Translations under genes and position numbers: made by a program
DNA from: Burkholderiaceae bacterium
Lineage (GTDB): Bacteria; Pseudomonadota; Gammaproteobacteria; Burkholderiales; Burkholderiaceae_C
DNA: 64,000 nt
Direction: 5' to 3'
Assembly (NCBI GenBank): GCA_017992055.1
Contig: JAGOPK010000001.1
Span: 558,001 to 622,000, forward strand
The notes under the pieces: model-generated
Database searches by the model: none
Told to the model about the DNA's origin: nothing
Seen by the model: only the letters and a program-made list of their open reading frames with translations
Shown here: piece after piece, positions 19,253 to 27,932 of the stretch
How positions within the stretch are numbered: the first letter of the stretch is position 1
How the letters are laid out: each line of letters opens with the position of its first letter

Positions 19253-21196
19253 GTGCCGCCGTTGCCCCACCCGCTTTCTGCCACCGCACCCGCCCGACGC
19301 GCCCTGCGCGTGCTGCTGGTGCTGCTGCTGCCGCTGCTGCTGGCCTGGGCCCTGCACCAGGCCAGCCAGGCACCGGCACCGCCGCCGGATGCGCGCCTGC
19401 TGCACCTGGTGGCGGCGCATCGCGCCGATGGCCCCGGCCTGCAGCCACCGGCCCAGGCCGGCCGGCCGCAGAGCCTGCCGCTGCGCCTGAGCCGCGCCGA
19501 TGCCGACGCGCCGGCCGTGGCCACCTGGCTGCGCGTGCTCCTGCCGCCGGTCGATGCCCGGGGCAGCGTGTGGACGCTGGAGCTGCGCTACCGGCCGACG
19601 GTGCTGGTGCTGCTGGACGGCCAGGTGGTCGCGCATTCGGCTGCGCCGCGCGATGGCGACGTGCCGCCGGCCGGCTTTGAGCTGGGCGGGCGCTTGCTGC
19701 GCATCGACCTGCCGCCCGACCGGCTGCAGGGCAGCGGCCACGAGCTGGCCATCCGCATCGGCGCGCCCGGCGCGGCCGGGGCCCTGCTGTCCAGCCTGTG
19801 GCTGGGGCCGCAGGCGGCGATGGCCGAGCGCAGCCAGGCCCAGGCGCTGGAGACCGTGCCGCGCACGCTGACCACCGCCGCGGCCTGCGTGGTGGGCGTG
19901 TTCCTGGTGCTGCTGTGGCTGCTGGTGCGCCACGAGAACGAGTGGCTGTACGGCCTGGCCGGCCTGCACCTGCTGCTGCTGGCCCTGCTGCTGTCGGCCT
20001 ACCTGCCCGAGGTGCCGCCGCTGCCCGATCCCTGGTGGCGGCTGCTGCTGGATGCGGCCGATGTCGGCGCCAAGGCCATCCTGCTGGTCATCGTCGCCCG
20101 GCTGGCCCTGGCCCAGCCGGGCCGCGTCATCGCGCTGGCCATGGCCTATGCACTGGCCGGCCTGCTGATCGACGGCTGGGCCGCCTGGCACATGTTGTCC
20201 TGGGGCGACTTCCGCCATTCCTGGCCCTGGTGGGCCCTGGGCAGCCGGGCCGCGGTGTTCGGCCTGGCCTGGGCCCTGGCCCTGCTGGCGGTGTGGCGCC
20301 GGGCCACGCTGGAGACCCTGGGCACGGCCTGCGCCGTGGGACTGTCGGCCACGCTGTGGGCCTATGTCAGCTGGTTTGCGCTGGTCCGGCCGGGGGCGTT
20401 GGCGGTGGTGGACCTGAACTACGTGGCCCATGCCGGCTGGGTGCTGCTGCTGGGCGTGTTGCTGCTGGGGCGCTTTGCCGGCACGCTGCGCCGCGAGGCC
20501 CGGCTGCGCGCCGAGCTGGCCCAGGCGCTGCGGCAGCGCACGCAGGAGCTGGCCGGCAGCTTCGAGGCCCTGCAGGCCAGCGAGCGGGCCCGTGCCGAGG
20601 CCGAGCGCGCCCGCGCCGTGGCCGACGAGCGCGAGCGCCTGATGCAGGAGATGCACGACGGCATCGGCGCGCAGCTGATCGCCGCGCGCCTGCAGGTGGC
20701 CGCCGGAGGCCTGCCGGCGGCCCAGGCCGCGGCGCTGATCGACGACTGCCTGGCCGAGTTGCGCCTGACCGTGGATGCGCTGTCGCTGGACGACGGCGAC
20801 CTGGGCGCGCTGCTGGCGGCGCTGCGCCAGCGCCTGGCGCCGGGCCTGCGTGCGGCCGGCATTGCGCTGGACTGGCAGGTCCAGCCCACGCCGCTGCTGC
20901 CGGTGCTGCAAGGGCCGGGCGCGCGCGAGCTGCTGCGCCTGGTGCAGGAGGCGGTGAGCAATGTGCTGCACCATGCCCGGGCCACGCGCCTGGCGGTGGC
21001 CACGGCGGTGGTCGATGGCGCGGTGCAGCTCAGCGTGCGCGACGACGGCCTGGGCCGTGCCGCCGATGTGCCGGCCGGCCGCGGCACGCGCTCGATGCGC
21101 AGCCGCGCGCAGCGTCTGGGCGCGCAGCTGGACTGGATCTCGCCGGCCGAAGGTGGGCGGGGCACCGAGGTGCGGCTGCGCTTGCCGCTGCCCTAG
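19253..21196 (+). CDS. Sensor histidine kinase (7TM-sensor, NarL/DesK-type)
   Basis: This is a 647-residue membrane kinase. An N-terminal helix (VLLVLLLPLLLAWAL) leads to a periplasmic beta-rich domain (about residues 40-200). Seven or so transmembrane helices follow to about residue 430, a 7TMR-DISM-like layout. Then come a coiled coil, the HisKA_3 box ERLMQEMHDGIGAQL with the phosphorylated H468, and an HATPase domain (LVQEAVSNVLHHARA, RDDGLGR). The start is GTG at 19253. The likely partner is the LuxR regulator on the opposite strand, whose stop codon overlaps this one. Confidence 0.85.
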   Translation: MPPLPHPLSATAPARRALRVLLVLLLPLLLAWALHQASQAPAPPPDARLLHLVAAHRADGPGLQPPAQAGRPQSLPLRLSRADADAPAVATWLRVLLPPVDARGSVWTLELRYRPTVLVLLDGQVVAHSAAPRDGDVPPAGFELGGRLLRIDLPPDRLQGSGHELAIRIGAPGAAGALLSSLWLGPQAAMAERSQAQALETVPRTLTTAAACVVGVFLVLLWLLVRHENEWLYGLAGLHLLLLALLLSAYLPEVPPLPDPWWRLLLDAADVGAKAILLVIVARLALAQPGRVIALAMAYALAGLLIDGWAAWHMLSWGDFRHSWPWWALGSRAAVFGLAWALALLAVWRRATLETLGTACAVGLSATLWAYVSWFALVRPGALAVVDLNYVAHAGWVLLLGVLLLGRFAGTLRREARLRAELAQALRQRTQELAGSFEALQASERARAEAERARAVADERERLMQEMHDGIGAQLIAARLQVAAGGLPAAQAAALIDDCLAELRLTVDALSLDDGDLGALLAALRQRLAPGLRAAGIALDWQVQPTPLLPVLQGPGARELLRLVQEAVSNVLHHARATRLAVATAVVDGAVQLSVRDDGLGRAADVPAGRGTRSMRSRAQRLGAQLDWISPAEGGRGTEVRLRLPLP

Positions 21197-21894
21197 CTGT
21201 CCAGCAGGCCGCGCCTGCGGGCCTCCAGCAGCGCCTGGGTGCGCGAATGCACCTGCAGCTTGCGGTAGCTGCGCTTGACGTAGGTGCCGATGGTGTGGCG
21301 CGACACACCCATGCGCTCGGCGATCTCGTCGACGGTGTAGCCCAGCGCGCTGTAGCGCAGCACCTCCTGCTCCTTGGGCGACAGCGTGGTGTCGTCGGCC
21401 GCGGCGGTGGACGCAGCGGCGCCACGCGGGCCCAGGCCGGGGGCCGGCGGCAGCTCGCCCAGGCGCGCCATCAGCCGGCGTGCGATCACCGGGCTGACCG
21501 GGCTGCCGCCATTGCGCAGCACGGTGATCTGCGCCACCAGCTCGGCGGCGCTGGCGTCCTTGAGCAGGTAGCCGGTGGCGCCGGCCTCGATGGCCGCCAG
21601 CACGCGCAGCTCGTCGCCCAGCGTGCTGACGACGATGGCCTCGGTGTCCTCGCGCAGCGCCAGCGCGGCGCGGATCAGCTCGATGCCATTGCCGTCGGGC
21701 AGGCCCAGGTCGATCAGCAGCACATCGGGCCGGCAGCGCTGCACCAGGGCCAGGCCGTCGGCCAGGTTGCTGGCCGCGCCCAGCAGGCGCAGGCCACTCT
21801 CGCGCATCACCGCCGAGGCAAAGGCCGCGCGCATGGTCGAGTCGTCCTCGACGATGGCGACGGTCAGCGGTGTGCCGGCGGCGGAATTGGCCAT
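21193..21894 (-). CDS. LuxR/NarL-family response regulator
   Basis: This 233-residue regulator has an N-terminal receiver with the acidic pair EDD (16-18), the phospho-acceptor D62 in VLLIDLGLPDGNG and the lysine in GYLLKDAS. A linker is followed by a C-terminal helix-turn-helix (LSPKEQEVLRYSALGYT, IAERMGVSRHTIGTYV). It is the natural partner of the histidine kinase at 19253-21196, but it is encoded convergently, and both stops share the bases CTAG (21193-21196). It also lies 72 bases after the PaaK-like gene on the same strand, so read-through from the Liv operon is possible. TATACT at 21904-21909 (minus strand) is a likely own -10. Confidence 0.92.
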   Translation of the reverse strand: MANSAAGTPLTVAIVEDDSTMRAAFASAVMRESGLRLLGAASNLADGLALVQRCRPDVLLIDLGLPDGNGIELIRAALALREDTEAIVVSTLGDELRVLAAIEAGATGYLLKDASAAELVAQITVLRNGGSPVSPVIARRLMARLGELPPAPGLGPRGAAASTAAADDTTLSPKEQEVLRYSALGYTVDEIAERMGVSRHTIGTYVKRSYRKLQVHSRTQALLEARRRGLLDS

Positions 21895-21903
21895 GTACGC
21901 CGC

Positions 21904-21947
21904 AGTATAGGAAGCGGGCGGCCGCGGCTGTCCCGCGAACGCGGGAC
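21904..21947 (-). promoter_or_regulatory. Promoter with overlapping palindrome upstream of the response regulator
   Basis: The -10 TATACT (21904-21909, minus strand) places the transcript start only a few bases before the ATG. The palindrome GTCCCGCG-AA-CGCGGGAC (21930-21947) covers the -35 position, where GGGACA can be read at 19-base spacing. It may be an autoregulatory operator, or a hairpin at the end of the upstream gene. Confidence 0.5.
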
Positions 21948-21966
21948 CGTGGCCCTGTCCCGCCAC

Positions 21967-23259
21967 TCAGCGGTAGCTGCGCGCGTCCTCGATGACCTTG
22001 CCGTCGTTGGGCAGGCTGCCCGGGGCCACGGCCACGATGTCGGCGCGCAGCTTGGTCACCTCGCGCACGCTGGCGGCCACGGCCTCGGCCAGGCCCGGCG
22101 GCAGCTGGCCGCCGGCGACCTCGATCTTCAGCGTCATGCGGTCGCTGGCCATCTCGCCTTCGACCACCAAGCGCGCCCGGCCCAGCTCGGCATGGCGGCG
22201 CACGACCTCGGCCACCTGGCTGGCATGCACGAACATGCCACGCACCTTGGTGGTCTGGTCGGCGCGGCCCAGCCAGCCGCGGATGCGGGTGTTGCTGCGG
22301 CCGGTGGGACAGGGGCCGGGCAGCACCGCGCTGAGGTCGCCGGTGCCAAAGCGCACCAGCGGATAGTCGGCATGCAGCACGGTGACCACCACCTCGCCCA
22401 CCTCGCCATCGGGCAGCGGATCGCCGGTGCCGGGCCGCACGATCTCCAGGATCACGTCCTCGTCCAGCACCAGGCCCTCGCGCGCCGCGGTCTCGTAGGC
22501 GATCAGACCGGCGTCGGCGGTGGCATAACACTGGTAGCCGGCGATGCCACGCTCGGCCAGCCAGTCGCGCAAGGACGGCGGAAAGGCCTCGCCCGAGACA
22601 AGGGCCTTGGTGATCGAGGCGATGGACACGCCGCTTTCGGCGGCCTTCTCGACCAGGATCTTCAGGAAGCTGGGCGTGCCGGCATAGGCCTGGGGCTGCA
22701 GGTCGGCAATGGCCTGCAACTGCAGCTCGGTATTGCCCACGCCGCCGGGGATGACGGTGCAGCCCAGGGCCTGGGCGCCGGCGTCCATCATCCAGGCGCC
22801 GGGCGTCAGGTGGTAGCTGAAGCTGTTGTGCACCAGGTCGCCGCTGGCAAAGCCGGCCGCGCGCATGGCCCGGGTGACGCGCCAGCCATCGCCGTGCTGT
22901 CCTTCGGGCTCGTAGATCGGGCCCGGCGACTGGAAGACGCGGCGCGCGCCGGCCATCGGCTGGCCGCCACGCAGCAGGCTGCGCCAGCCCACGGCCGAGA
23001 AGCCGCCGAAGGGATCGCCGCCGCTGGCGCGGCTGGCCTGCTGGCGCTCCAGCAGTTCGTGCTTGCGCAGCACCGGCAGCCGGGCCAGCGCGGCGCGGCT
23101 GGTGACGGTCGCGGCGTCGATGCCGGCCAGCAGCCCGCCCCAGGCCGGGGTGGCCGATTGGGCATGCCGGATGTGGGCCGGCAGTGCGGCCAGCAGCGCG
23201 GCTTCGCGCGCCGCCGGATCGCGGCGTTCCTGCGCATCGGGGGCCAGGGCTTCAGTCAT
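21967..23259 (-). CDS. PaaK-like phenylacetate--CoA ligase family protein
   Basis: This 430-residue AMP-forming ligase of the short PaaK type is thought to act in the cytoplasm. Seen are the N-terminal pattern LARLPVLRKHELLE, the acyl/ATP site HNSFSYHLTPGAWMMD, and the C-terminal GRADQTTKVRGMFVHASQVAE, which holds the hinge. It has the family layout, but the usual SSGTTG phosphate loop is replaced (VFQSPGPIYEPEG), as in many PaaK relatives in such operons, so phenylacetate itself is not assured. It overlaps the preceding small gene by 8 bases and is the last enzyme of the Liv-type operon. It probably activates the imported acid with CoA. Confidence 0.85.
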   Translation of the reverse strand: MTEALAPDAQERRDPAAREAALLAALPAHIRHAQSATPAWGGLLAGIDAATVTSRAALARLPVLRKHELLERQQASRASGGDPFGGFSAVGWRSLLRGGQPMAGARRVFQSPGPIYEPEGQHGDGWRVTRAMRAAGFASGDLVHNSFSYHLTPGAWMMDAGAQALGCTVIPGGVGNTELQLQAIADLQPQAYAGTPSFLKILVEKAAESGVSIASITKALVSGEAFPPSLRDWLAERGIAGYQCYATADAGLIAYETAAREGLVLDEDVILEIVRPGTGDPLPDGEVGEVVVTVLHADYPLVRFGTGDLSAVLPGPCPTGRSNTRIRGWLGRADQTTKVRGMFVHASQVAEVVRRHAELGRARLVVEGEMASDRMTLKIEVAGGQLPPGLAEAVAASVREVTKLRADIVAVAPGSLPNDGKVIEDARSYR

Positions 23260-23557
23260 CGGAATCGCTCCATTGCGCCAGCTGTTTCTTCAGGTCGGCG
23301 ACGAAATCACGCACATCGGCGCTGTGCTTGGCGGTTTTCTCGATCCATTCGGGGCTGCTGCGCGACGGCCGCTTCACGCGCGCCAGCTTCAGCGTCGCGC
23401 CGTCGATGGCGGCGCGGGCCAGTGCCGTGCCGCGGCGCTCGAAGCGGCCTTCGCGCTCGGCCAGGCCCAGCTCGCGCAGATCACGCCGCAGCCGCTGCAG
23501 CGCCTCGTCGGGCTGGAAGGGCGGCGGCGCAAAGCCGAAGTCGTCGTCGGTGCTCAT
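23252..23557 (-). CDS. Conserved small hypothetical protein of the Liv/CoA-ligase operon
   Basis: This 101-residue acidic and basic soluble protein has no signal peptide or membrane segment and no domain that I recognise. It reads as mostly helical (DEALQRLRRDLRELGLAERE; HSADVRDFVADLKKQLAQW). The start overlaps nothing, but the 3' end overlaps the start of the PaaK-like gene by 8 bases, and livF precedes it by 10, so it is clearly part of the operon. Being embedded in this way suggests that it supports the ligase or transporter; the function is unknown. Confidence 0.75.
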   Translation of the reverse strand: MSTDDDFGFAPPPFQPDEALQRLRRDLRELGLAEREGRFERRGTALARAAIDGATLKLARVKRPSRSSPEWIEKTAKHSADVRDFVADLKKQLAQWSDSDD

Positions 23558-23567
23558 CGCGGATCCC

Positions 23568-24377
23568 TCAGGCCAGCCAGCGCTTGCGGCGCTTGTAGCT
23601 CTTCACATCCTTGAAGCTCTTGCGGTCGCCACCGCCCATGCCCAGGTAGAACTCCTTGACGTCCTCGTTCTCGCGCAGGGCCTGGGCCTCGCCGTCCATC
23701 ACGATGCGGCCGTTCTCCAGGATGTAGCCATAGTCGGCATAGCGCAGCGCGATGTTGGTGTTCTGCTCGGCCAGCAGAAAGGTCACGCGCTCCTTGGTGT
23801 TGAGGTCCTTGACGATCTCGAACACCTCCTCGACGATCTGCGGCGCCAGGCCCATGCTGGGTTCATCCAGCAGCACCATCTTCGGATTGGCCATCAGCGC
23901 GCGGCCGATGGCGCACATCTGCTGCTCGCCGCCCGAGGTGTAGGCGGCCTGGCTGCTGCGCCGGGTCTTCAGCCGCGGGAAGTACGCGTACACCTTCTCC
24001 AGCGTCTCGGCCACCGCGGCCTTGCCATCGCGGCGGGTGTAGGCGCCGGTGAGCAGGTTCTCCTCGATGCTCAGGTGGGCAAAGCAGTGCCGGCCCTCCA
24101 TCACCTGGATCACGCCGCGGTCGACCATCTGCGCCGGCGACAGCTTCTCGATGCGTTCGCCACGCAGCTCGATCGAGCCCTTGGTCACGTCGCCGCGCTC
24201 GCCGGCCAGCAGGTTGCTGACGGCGCGCAGCGTGGTCGTCTTGCCGGCGCCATTGCCGCCCAGCAGCGCCACCACCTTGCCCTCGGGCACCTGCAGGCTC
24301 ACGCCCTTGAGCACCAGGATCACGTGGTTGTAGATGACTTCGATGCCGTTGACGTTGAGGAGGGTGGTGTTGGACAT
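23568..24377 (-). CDS. livF: Branched-chain amino acid-type ABC transporter ATP-binding protein LivF
   Basis: This 269-residue ATPase has Walker A GGNGAGKTTTL near residues 39-49, the signature YTSGGEQQMCAIGRALM, and Walker B MVLLDEPSMGLAPQIV, followed by the H-loop replaced region TFLLAEQNTNIAL (Q-N in place of His, normal in LivF). It ends in a lysine/arginine-rich tail. It pairs with LivG to drive the LivHM permease. It is separated from the receptor gene by 147 bases containing strong hairpins, which may lower its expression relative to the receptor. Confidence 0.95.
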   Translation of the reverse strand: MSNTTLLNVNGIEVIYNHVILVLKGVSLQVPEGKVVALLGGNGAGKTTTLRAVSNLLAGERGDVTKGSIELRGERIEKLSPAQMVDRGVIQVMEGRHCFAHLSIEENLLTGAYTRRDGKAAVAETLEKVYAYFPRLKTRRSSQAAYTSGGEQQMCAIGRALMANPKMVLLDEPSMGLAPQIVEEVFEIVKDLNTKERVTFLLAEQNTNIALRYADYGYILENGRIVMDGEAQALRENEDVKEFYLGMGGGDRKSFKDVKSYKRRKRWLA

Positions 24378-24425
24378 GCGTCACCTCGTTGACTCATCGA
24401 AGCACGGCACGCCGCGCTTCGATGA

Positions 24426-24468
24426 GGGCTCCGCGAGGAGCCCATCCCCTCCCGCTTGGCGGGAGGGG
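24426..24468. repeat. Tandem hairpins between the receptor gene and livF
   Basis: GGGCTCC-GCGA-GGAGCCC (24426-24443) is followed at once by CCCCTCCCGC-TTG-GCGGGAGGGG (24446-24468), both perfect. A third hairpin, CCAGTCC-GTCA-GGACTGG (24517-24534), contains the stop codon of the receptor gene. No T-tract follows on the minus strand, so they look like mRNA-stabilising or partial-termination structures. Confidence 0.75.
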
Positions 24469-24524
24469 CAGGGGAGGGTGCCCCAGGACAGGCGCAAGGC
24501 GCGAGTCCGAGGGCGGCCAGTCCG

Positions 24525-25853
24525 TCAGGACTGGCAGTCCGAGGGATCGCGGCGCGAGATCTTCTTCTCGGCCGCGTACTTGTCGGCCGCCGACTTGACC
24601 ATGGGCTTGAGGATGGACTCGTCGGCCTGCAGCCATTCGGAGCTGAACTGCCACTTGGCGCCGTCCCAGGTGTGCACGCGGGCCCAGTTGGCGCCCATGT
24701 GGTCGGCGCAGCTGGTGGACACCGGGCGCATCACGCCGGCAAAGCCCAGCGCGTCCAGCTTCTTCTGGTCCAGCGCCAGGTTCTCGTAGCCCCAGCGCGC
24801 CTGTTCGCCGGTGACCACCTTGCCCTTGCCGAAGCGCTCCTGCGCGCGCTTGACGCCTTCGACCGCGAACATCGCGCTCATCAGGCCGCGCATGTACAGC
24901 ACCTGGCCGACTTCTTCCTTCGGGCCCGTGCCCTGGCCCTTGGCATGCAGCTCCTTCAGCACGTCCTGGGCGATCTTGCTGTTGGTCTCGGTGCCATGCT
25001 GCATGGTCACGGCGTTGTAGCCCTTGGCGCCGGCGCCCACGTCCTTGACATCGGGCTCGGCACCGGCCCACCACACGCCGTACATCTTCTCGCGCGCATA
25101 GCCGGTGGCCACGGCCTCCTTCAGCGCGGTGGAGTTCATCACGCCCCAGCCCCACAGCAGCACATAGTCGGGCCGGCTCTGGCGCACCTGCAGCCAGGTG
25201 CTCTTCTGCTCCACGCCCGGCGCGGCCACCGGCAGCAGCTGCAGGTCAAAGCCGTGCAGCTTGCTGCGCTCCTGCAGCAGCGGGATCGGCTCCTTGCCGA
25301 AGGGGCTGTCGTGGTAGACCAGGGCGATCTTCTTGCCCTTCAACTTGTCCAGCCCGCCTTCCTTCTTGGCGATCTGCTGCACCAGCGCATCGGCGGCCAC
25401 CCAGTAGGTGCCGGCGATCGGGAAGTTCCACTTGAAGACCATGCCGTCGGCCGACTCGCTGCGGCCGTAGCCGGCGGTGATCAGCGGGATCTTGTCGATC
25501 GGCGCCTTCTCGGTCAGCGCGAAGGTGATGCCGGTGGACAGCGGCTGGAACACCGTGGCGCCCTTGCCCTTCAGGCGCTCATAGCACTCCACGCCCTTGT
25601 CGGTGGCATAGCCGGTCTCGCATTCTTCGAAGCTGAGCTTGACGCCGTTGATGCCGCCGCGCGCATTGACCAGCTTCAGATAGTCCACATAGCCGTTGGC
25701 GAAGGGCACGCCATTGGGCGCATAGGCGCCGGTGCGGTAGACCAGCACCGGGAAGAACTGCTCCTTGGCCTGGGCGAAGGCCGGGGTGGACAGGGTGGCG
25801 CTGAGGCCGGCGGAGATCACCGCGGCGCAGAGGGCAAGGGTCTTGATCTTCAT
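24525..25853 (-). CDS. ABC transporter substrate-binding protein (Liv-type periplasmic receptor)
   Basis: This 442-residue periplasmic binding protein has the signal peptide MKIKTLALCAAVISAGLSAT and the following LSTPAFAQA. The type I periplasmic fold begins with FFPVLVYRTGAYAPNGVPFANGY and contains GINGVKLSFEECETGY and KIALVYHDSPFGKEP. Receptors of this length with the VYRTGAYAPNG start belong to a subgroup found next to CoA ligases in Burkholderiales, so the ligand may be a carboxylic acid rather than leucine. The first ATG of the signal peptide at 25853 is taken as the start. Confidence 0.92.
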   Translation of the reverse strand: MKIKTLALCAAVISAGLSATLSTPAFAQAKEQFFPVLVYRTGAYAPNGVPFANGYVDYLKLVNARGGINGVKLSFEECETGYATDKGVECYERLKGKGATVFQPLSTGITFALTEKAPIDKIPLITAGYGRSESADGMVFKWNFPIAGTYWVAADALVQQIAKKEGGLDKLKGKKIALVYHDSPFGKEPIPLLQERSKLHGFDLQLLPVAAPGVEQKSTWLQVRQSRPDYVLLWGWGVMNSTALKEAVATGYAREKMYGVWWAGAEPDVKDVGAGAKGYNAVTMQHGTETNSKIAQDVLKELHAKGQGTGPKEEVGQVLYMRGLMSAMFAVEGVKRAQERFGKGKVVTGEQARWGYENLALDQKKLDALGFAGVMRPVSTSCADHMGANWARVHTWDGAKWQFSSEWLQADESILKPMVKSAADKYAAEKKISRRDPSDCQS

Positions 25854-25893
25854 GTCTGTCTCCTGGGGTTGGGGTTGGACGGGGGATGGAACC

Positions 25894-26952
25894 TCAATGC
25901 GGGAACGGCCACAGGCGCAGCTTCTCTTTGCCGATGGACCACAGCCGGGCCAGGCCATGCGGCTCGACGATCAGGAAGAACACGATCAGCGCACCGAAGA
26001 CCATGAAGGTCAGGTGCGAGGCCAGCGCGGTGTCGAAGCCCACGGCCACGCCCAGGATGTCCAGCATGATGGGCAGCACGACGATGAAGGCCGCGCCGAA
26101 GAAGCTGCCCATGATCGAGCCCAGGCCGCCGATGATGACCATGAACAGCAGCTGGAACGAGCGGTCGATGGAAAACGCCGCCGGCTCCCAGGAGCCCAGG
26201 TAGACAAAGCCCCACAGCGCACCGGCCACGCCGACGAAGAACGAGCTGACGGCAAAGGCGGTGAGCTTGGCGTAGACCGGGCGGATGCCGATCACCGCGG
26301 CGGCCACGTCCATGTCGCGGATGGCCATCCACTCGCGGCCGATGTGGCTGCGCACCAGGTTCTTGGCCAGCAGCGCGAAGATGACCACGAAGCCCAGGCA
26401 GAACAGGTACTTGTCGGCCGGCGTGTTGATGGTCCAGCCCAGCAGCTTCAACTCGGCCACGCTGACCGAGCCCGAGGCCGAGTCGTTGGTGAACCACTTG
26501 ATGCGCAGAAAGGCCCAGTCGCAGAAGAACTGCGCGGCCAGCGTGGCCACCGCCAGGTACAGGCCCTTGATGCGCAGGCTGGGGATGCCGAACAGCACGC
26601 CCACGACCATGGACGCCACGCCGCCCAGCAGGATGGCCAGCACCACCGGCATGCCGTCGATGCGGATCAGGAAGTTGTAGGCCGCATAGGCGCCCACGGC
26701 CATGAAGCCGCCGGTGCCCAGCGAGATCTGGCCGCAGTAGCCGACCAGCACGTTCAGACCCAGCGCCGCCAGCGACAGGATCAGGAACGGGATCAGGATG
26801 GCGCGGAACAGGTATTCGCTGGCCACGAAGGGCACGACCACGAAGGCCGCCGCCACCAGGGCCAGGATCAGCCAGCGGTCCTGGGCGATCGGAAAGATTT
26901 GCTGGTCGGCGCGGTAGCTGGTCTTGAACTGGCCATTTTCCCGGTAGATCAC
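25894..26952 (-). CDS. livM: Branched-chain amino acid-type ABC transporter permease LivM
   Basis: This 352-residue inner-membrane permease has about ten hydrophobic helices. The conserved QISLGTGGFMAVGAYAAYN and the coupling region NLVRSHIGREWMAIRDMDVAA, which contacts the ATPase, are both present. The N-terminal 40 residues are an extension before the first helix (ILALVAAAFVVVPFVA). It lies 27 bases after livH in the same leftward operon. Confidence 0.95.
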   Translation of the reverse strand: MIYRENGQFKTSYRADQQIFPIAQDRWLILALVAAAFVVVPFVASEYLFRAILIPFLILSLAALGLNVLVGYCGQISLGTGGFMAVGAYAAYNFLIRIDGMPVVLAILLGGVASMVVGVLFGIPSLRIKGLYLAVATLAAQFFCDWAFLRIKWFTNDSASGSVSVAELKLLGWTINTPADKYLFCLGFVVIFALLAKNLVRSHIGREWMAIRDMDVAAAVIGIRPVYAKLTAFAVSSFFVGVAGALWGFVYLGSWEPAAFSIDRSFQLLFMVIIGGLGSIMGSFFGAAFIVVLPIMLDILGVAVGFDTALASHLTFMVFGALIVFFLIVEPHGLARLWSIGKEKLRLWPFPH

Positions 26953-26979
26953 GGTGTTCTCCTTGTGGGTGCCTGGCGC

Positions 26980-27909
26980 TCAGACGCGGTCGATGATCTT
27001 TTCGCCGAACAGGCCTTGCGGCCGCACCAGCAGGAAGAACAGCGCCAGCACATAGGCAAACCAGATCTCGATGCCACCGCCCAGCAGCGGGCCGATGAAG
27101 ACCTCGCTGAGCTTCTCGCCCACGCCGATGATCAGGCCGCCGAGGATGGCGCCGGGCACGCTGGTCAGGCCACCGAGGATGACCACCGGCAGCGCCTTCA
27201 GCGCCACCAGGCTGAGCGAAAACTGCACGCCCAGCTTGCTGCCCCAGATGATGCCGGCCACCAGGGCCACGAAGCCGGCCACGCTCCAGACGATGACCCA
27301 GATGCGGTTCAGCGGGATGCCGATGGACTGCGCCGCCTGGTGGTCGTCGGCCACCGCGCGCAGCGCCCGGCCGGTGCCGGTGAATTGGAAGAAGGCCGCC
27401 AGCGCCGCCACCAGCGCCGCCGCGATCAGCGCCGCCGCCAGGTCTTCCTGGTTCACCAGCACGCCGCCCTGGAATGTGCTTTCCAGCAGGAAGATCGGGT
27501 CCTTGGGCAGGCCCACGTCGATCTTGTAGATGTCCGAGCCGAAGATGGTCTGGCCGAAGCCGTCGAGGAAGTAGGTGATGCCCAGCGTGGCCATCAGCAG
27601 CGTGATGCCTTCCTGGTTGACCAGCTTGCCCAGCACCAGGCGCTCGATCAGCCAGCTCACCGCCACCATCACCGCCATCGCGCCGGCAAAGGCCAGCACA
27701 TTGATGACCAGCTTGCTGTCCAGGCCGGTGTACTTGGGGATCCACTCGGCAAAGCGCGCCATCGCCAGCGCCGCGAACAGCACCATCGCGCCCTGGGCGA
27801 AATTGAACACACCCGAGGCCTTGAAGATCAGCACAAAGCCCAGGGCCACCAGCGCATACAGCATGCCCGACATCAGGCCGCCGATGGTCGCTTCGAGAAA
27901 GAATTGCAT
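26980..27909 (-). CDS. livH: Branched-chain amino acid-type ABC transporter permease LivH
   Basis: This 309-residue permease has about eight helices and begins with LEATIGGLMSGMLYALVALG, the standard LivH start. FNFAQGAMVLFAALAMARF and the coupling segment RALRAVADDHQAAQSIGIPL are typical of the family. It forms the channel with LivM. The gene is 23 bases downstream of livG. Confidence 0.95.
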   Translation of the reverse strand: MQFFLEATIGGLMSGMLYALVALGFVLIFKASGVFNFAQGAMVLFAALAMARFAEWIPKYTGLDSKLVINVLAFAGAMAVMVAVSWLIERLVLGKLVNQEGITLLMATLGITYFLDGFGQTIFGSDIYKIDVGLPKDPIFLLESTFQGGVLVNQEDLAAALIAAALVAALAAFFQFTGTGRALRAVADDHQAAQSIGIPLNRIWVIVWSVAGFVALVAGIIWGSKLGVQFSLSLVALKALPVVILGGLTSVPGAILGGLIIGVGEKLSEVFIGPLLGGGIEIWFAYVLALFFLLVRPQGLFGEKIIDRV

Positions 27910-27932
27910 GGTCCGCTGCTCCTGGCCTGCGC

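Noticed and set aside
19163-23598. Long antisense frames across the kinase, regulator and ligase genes
   Set aside because: They lie in other frames of the supported genes, with low-complexity Arg/Ala/Gly/His/Gln-rich text and no conserved motifs.
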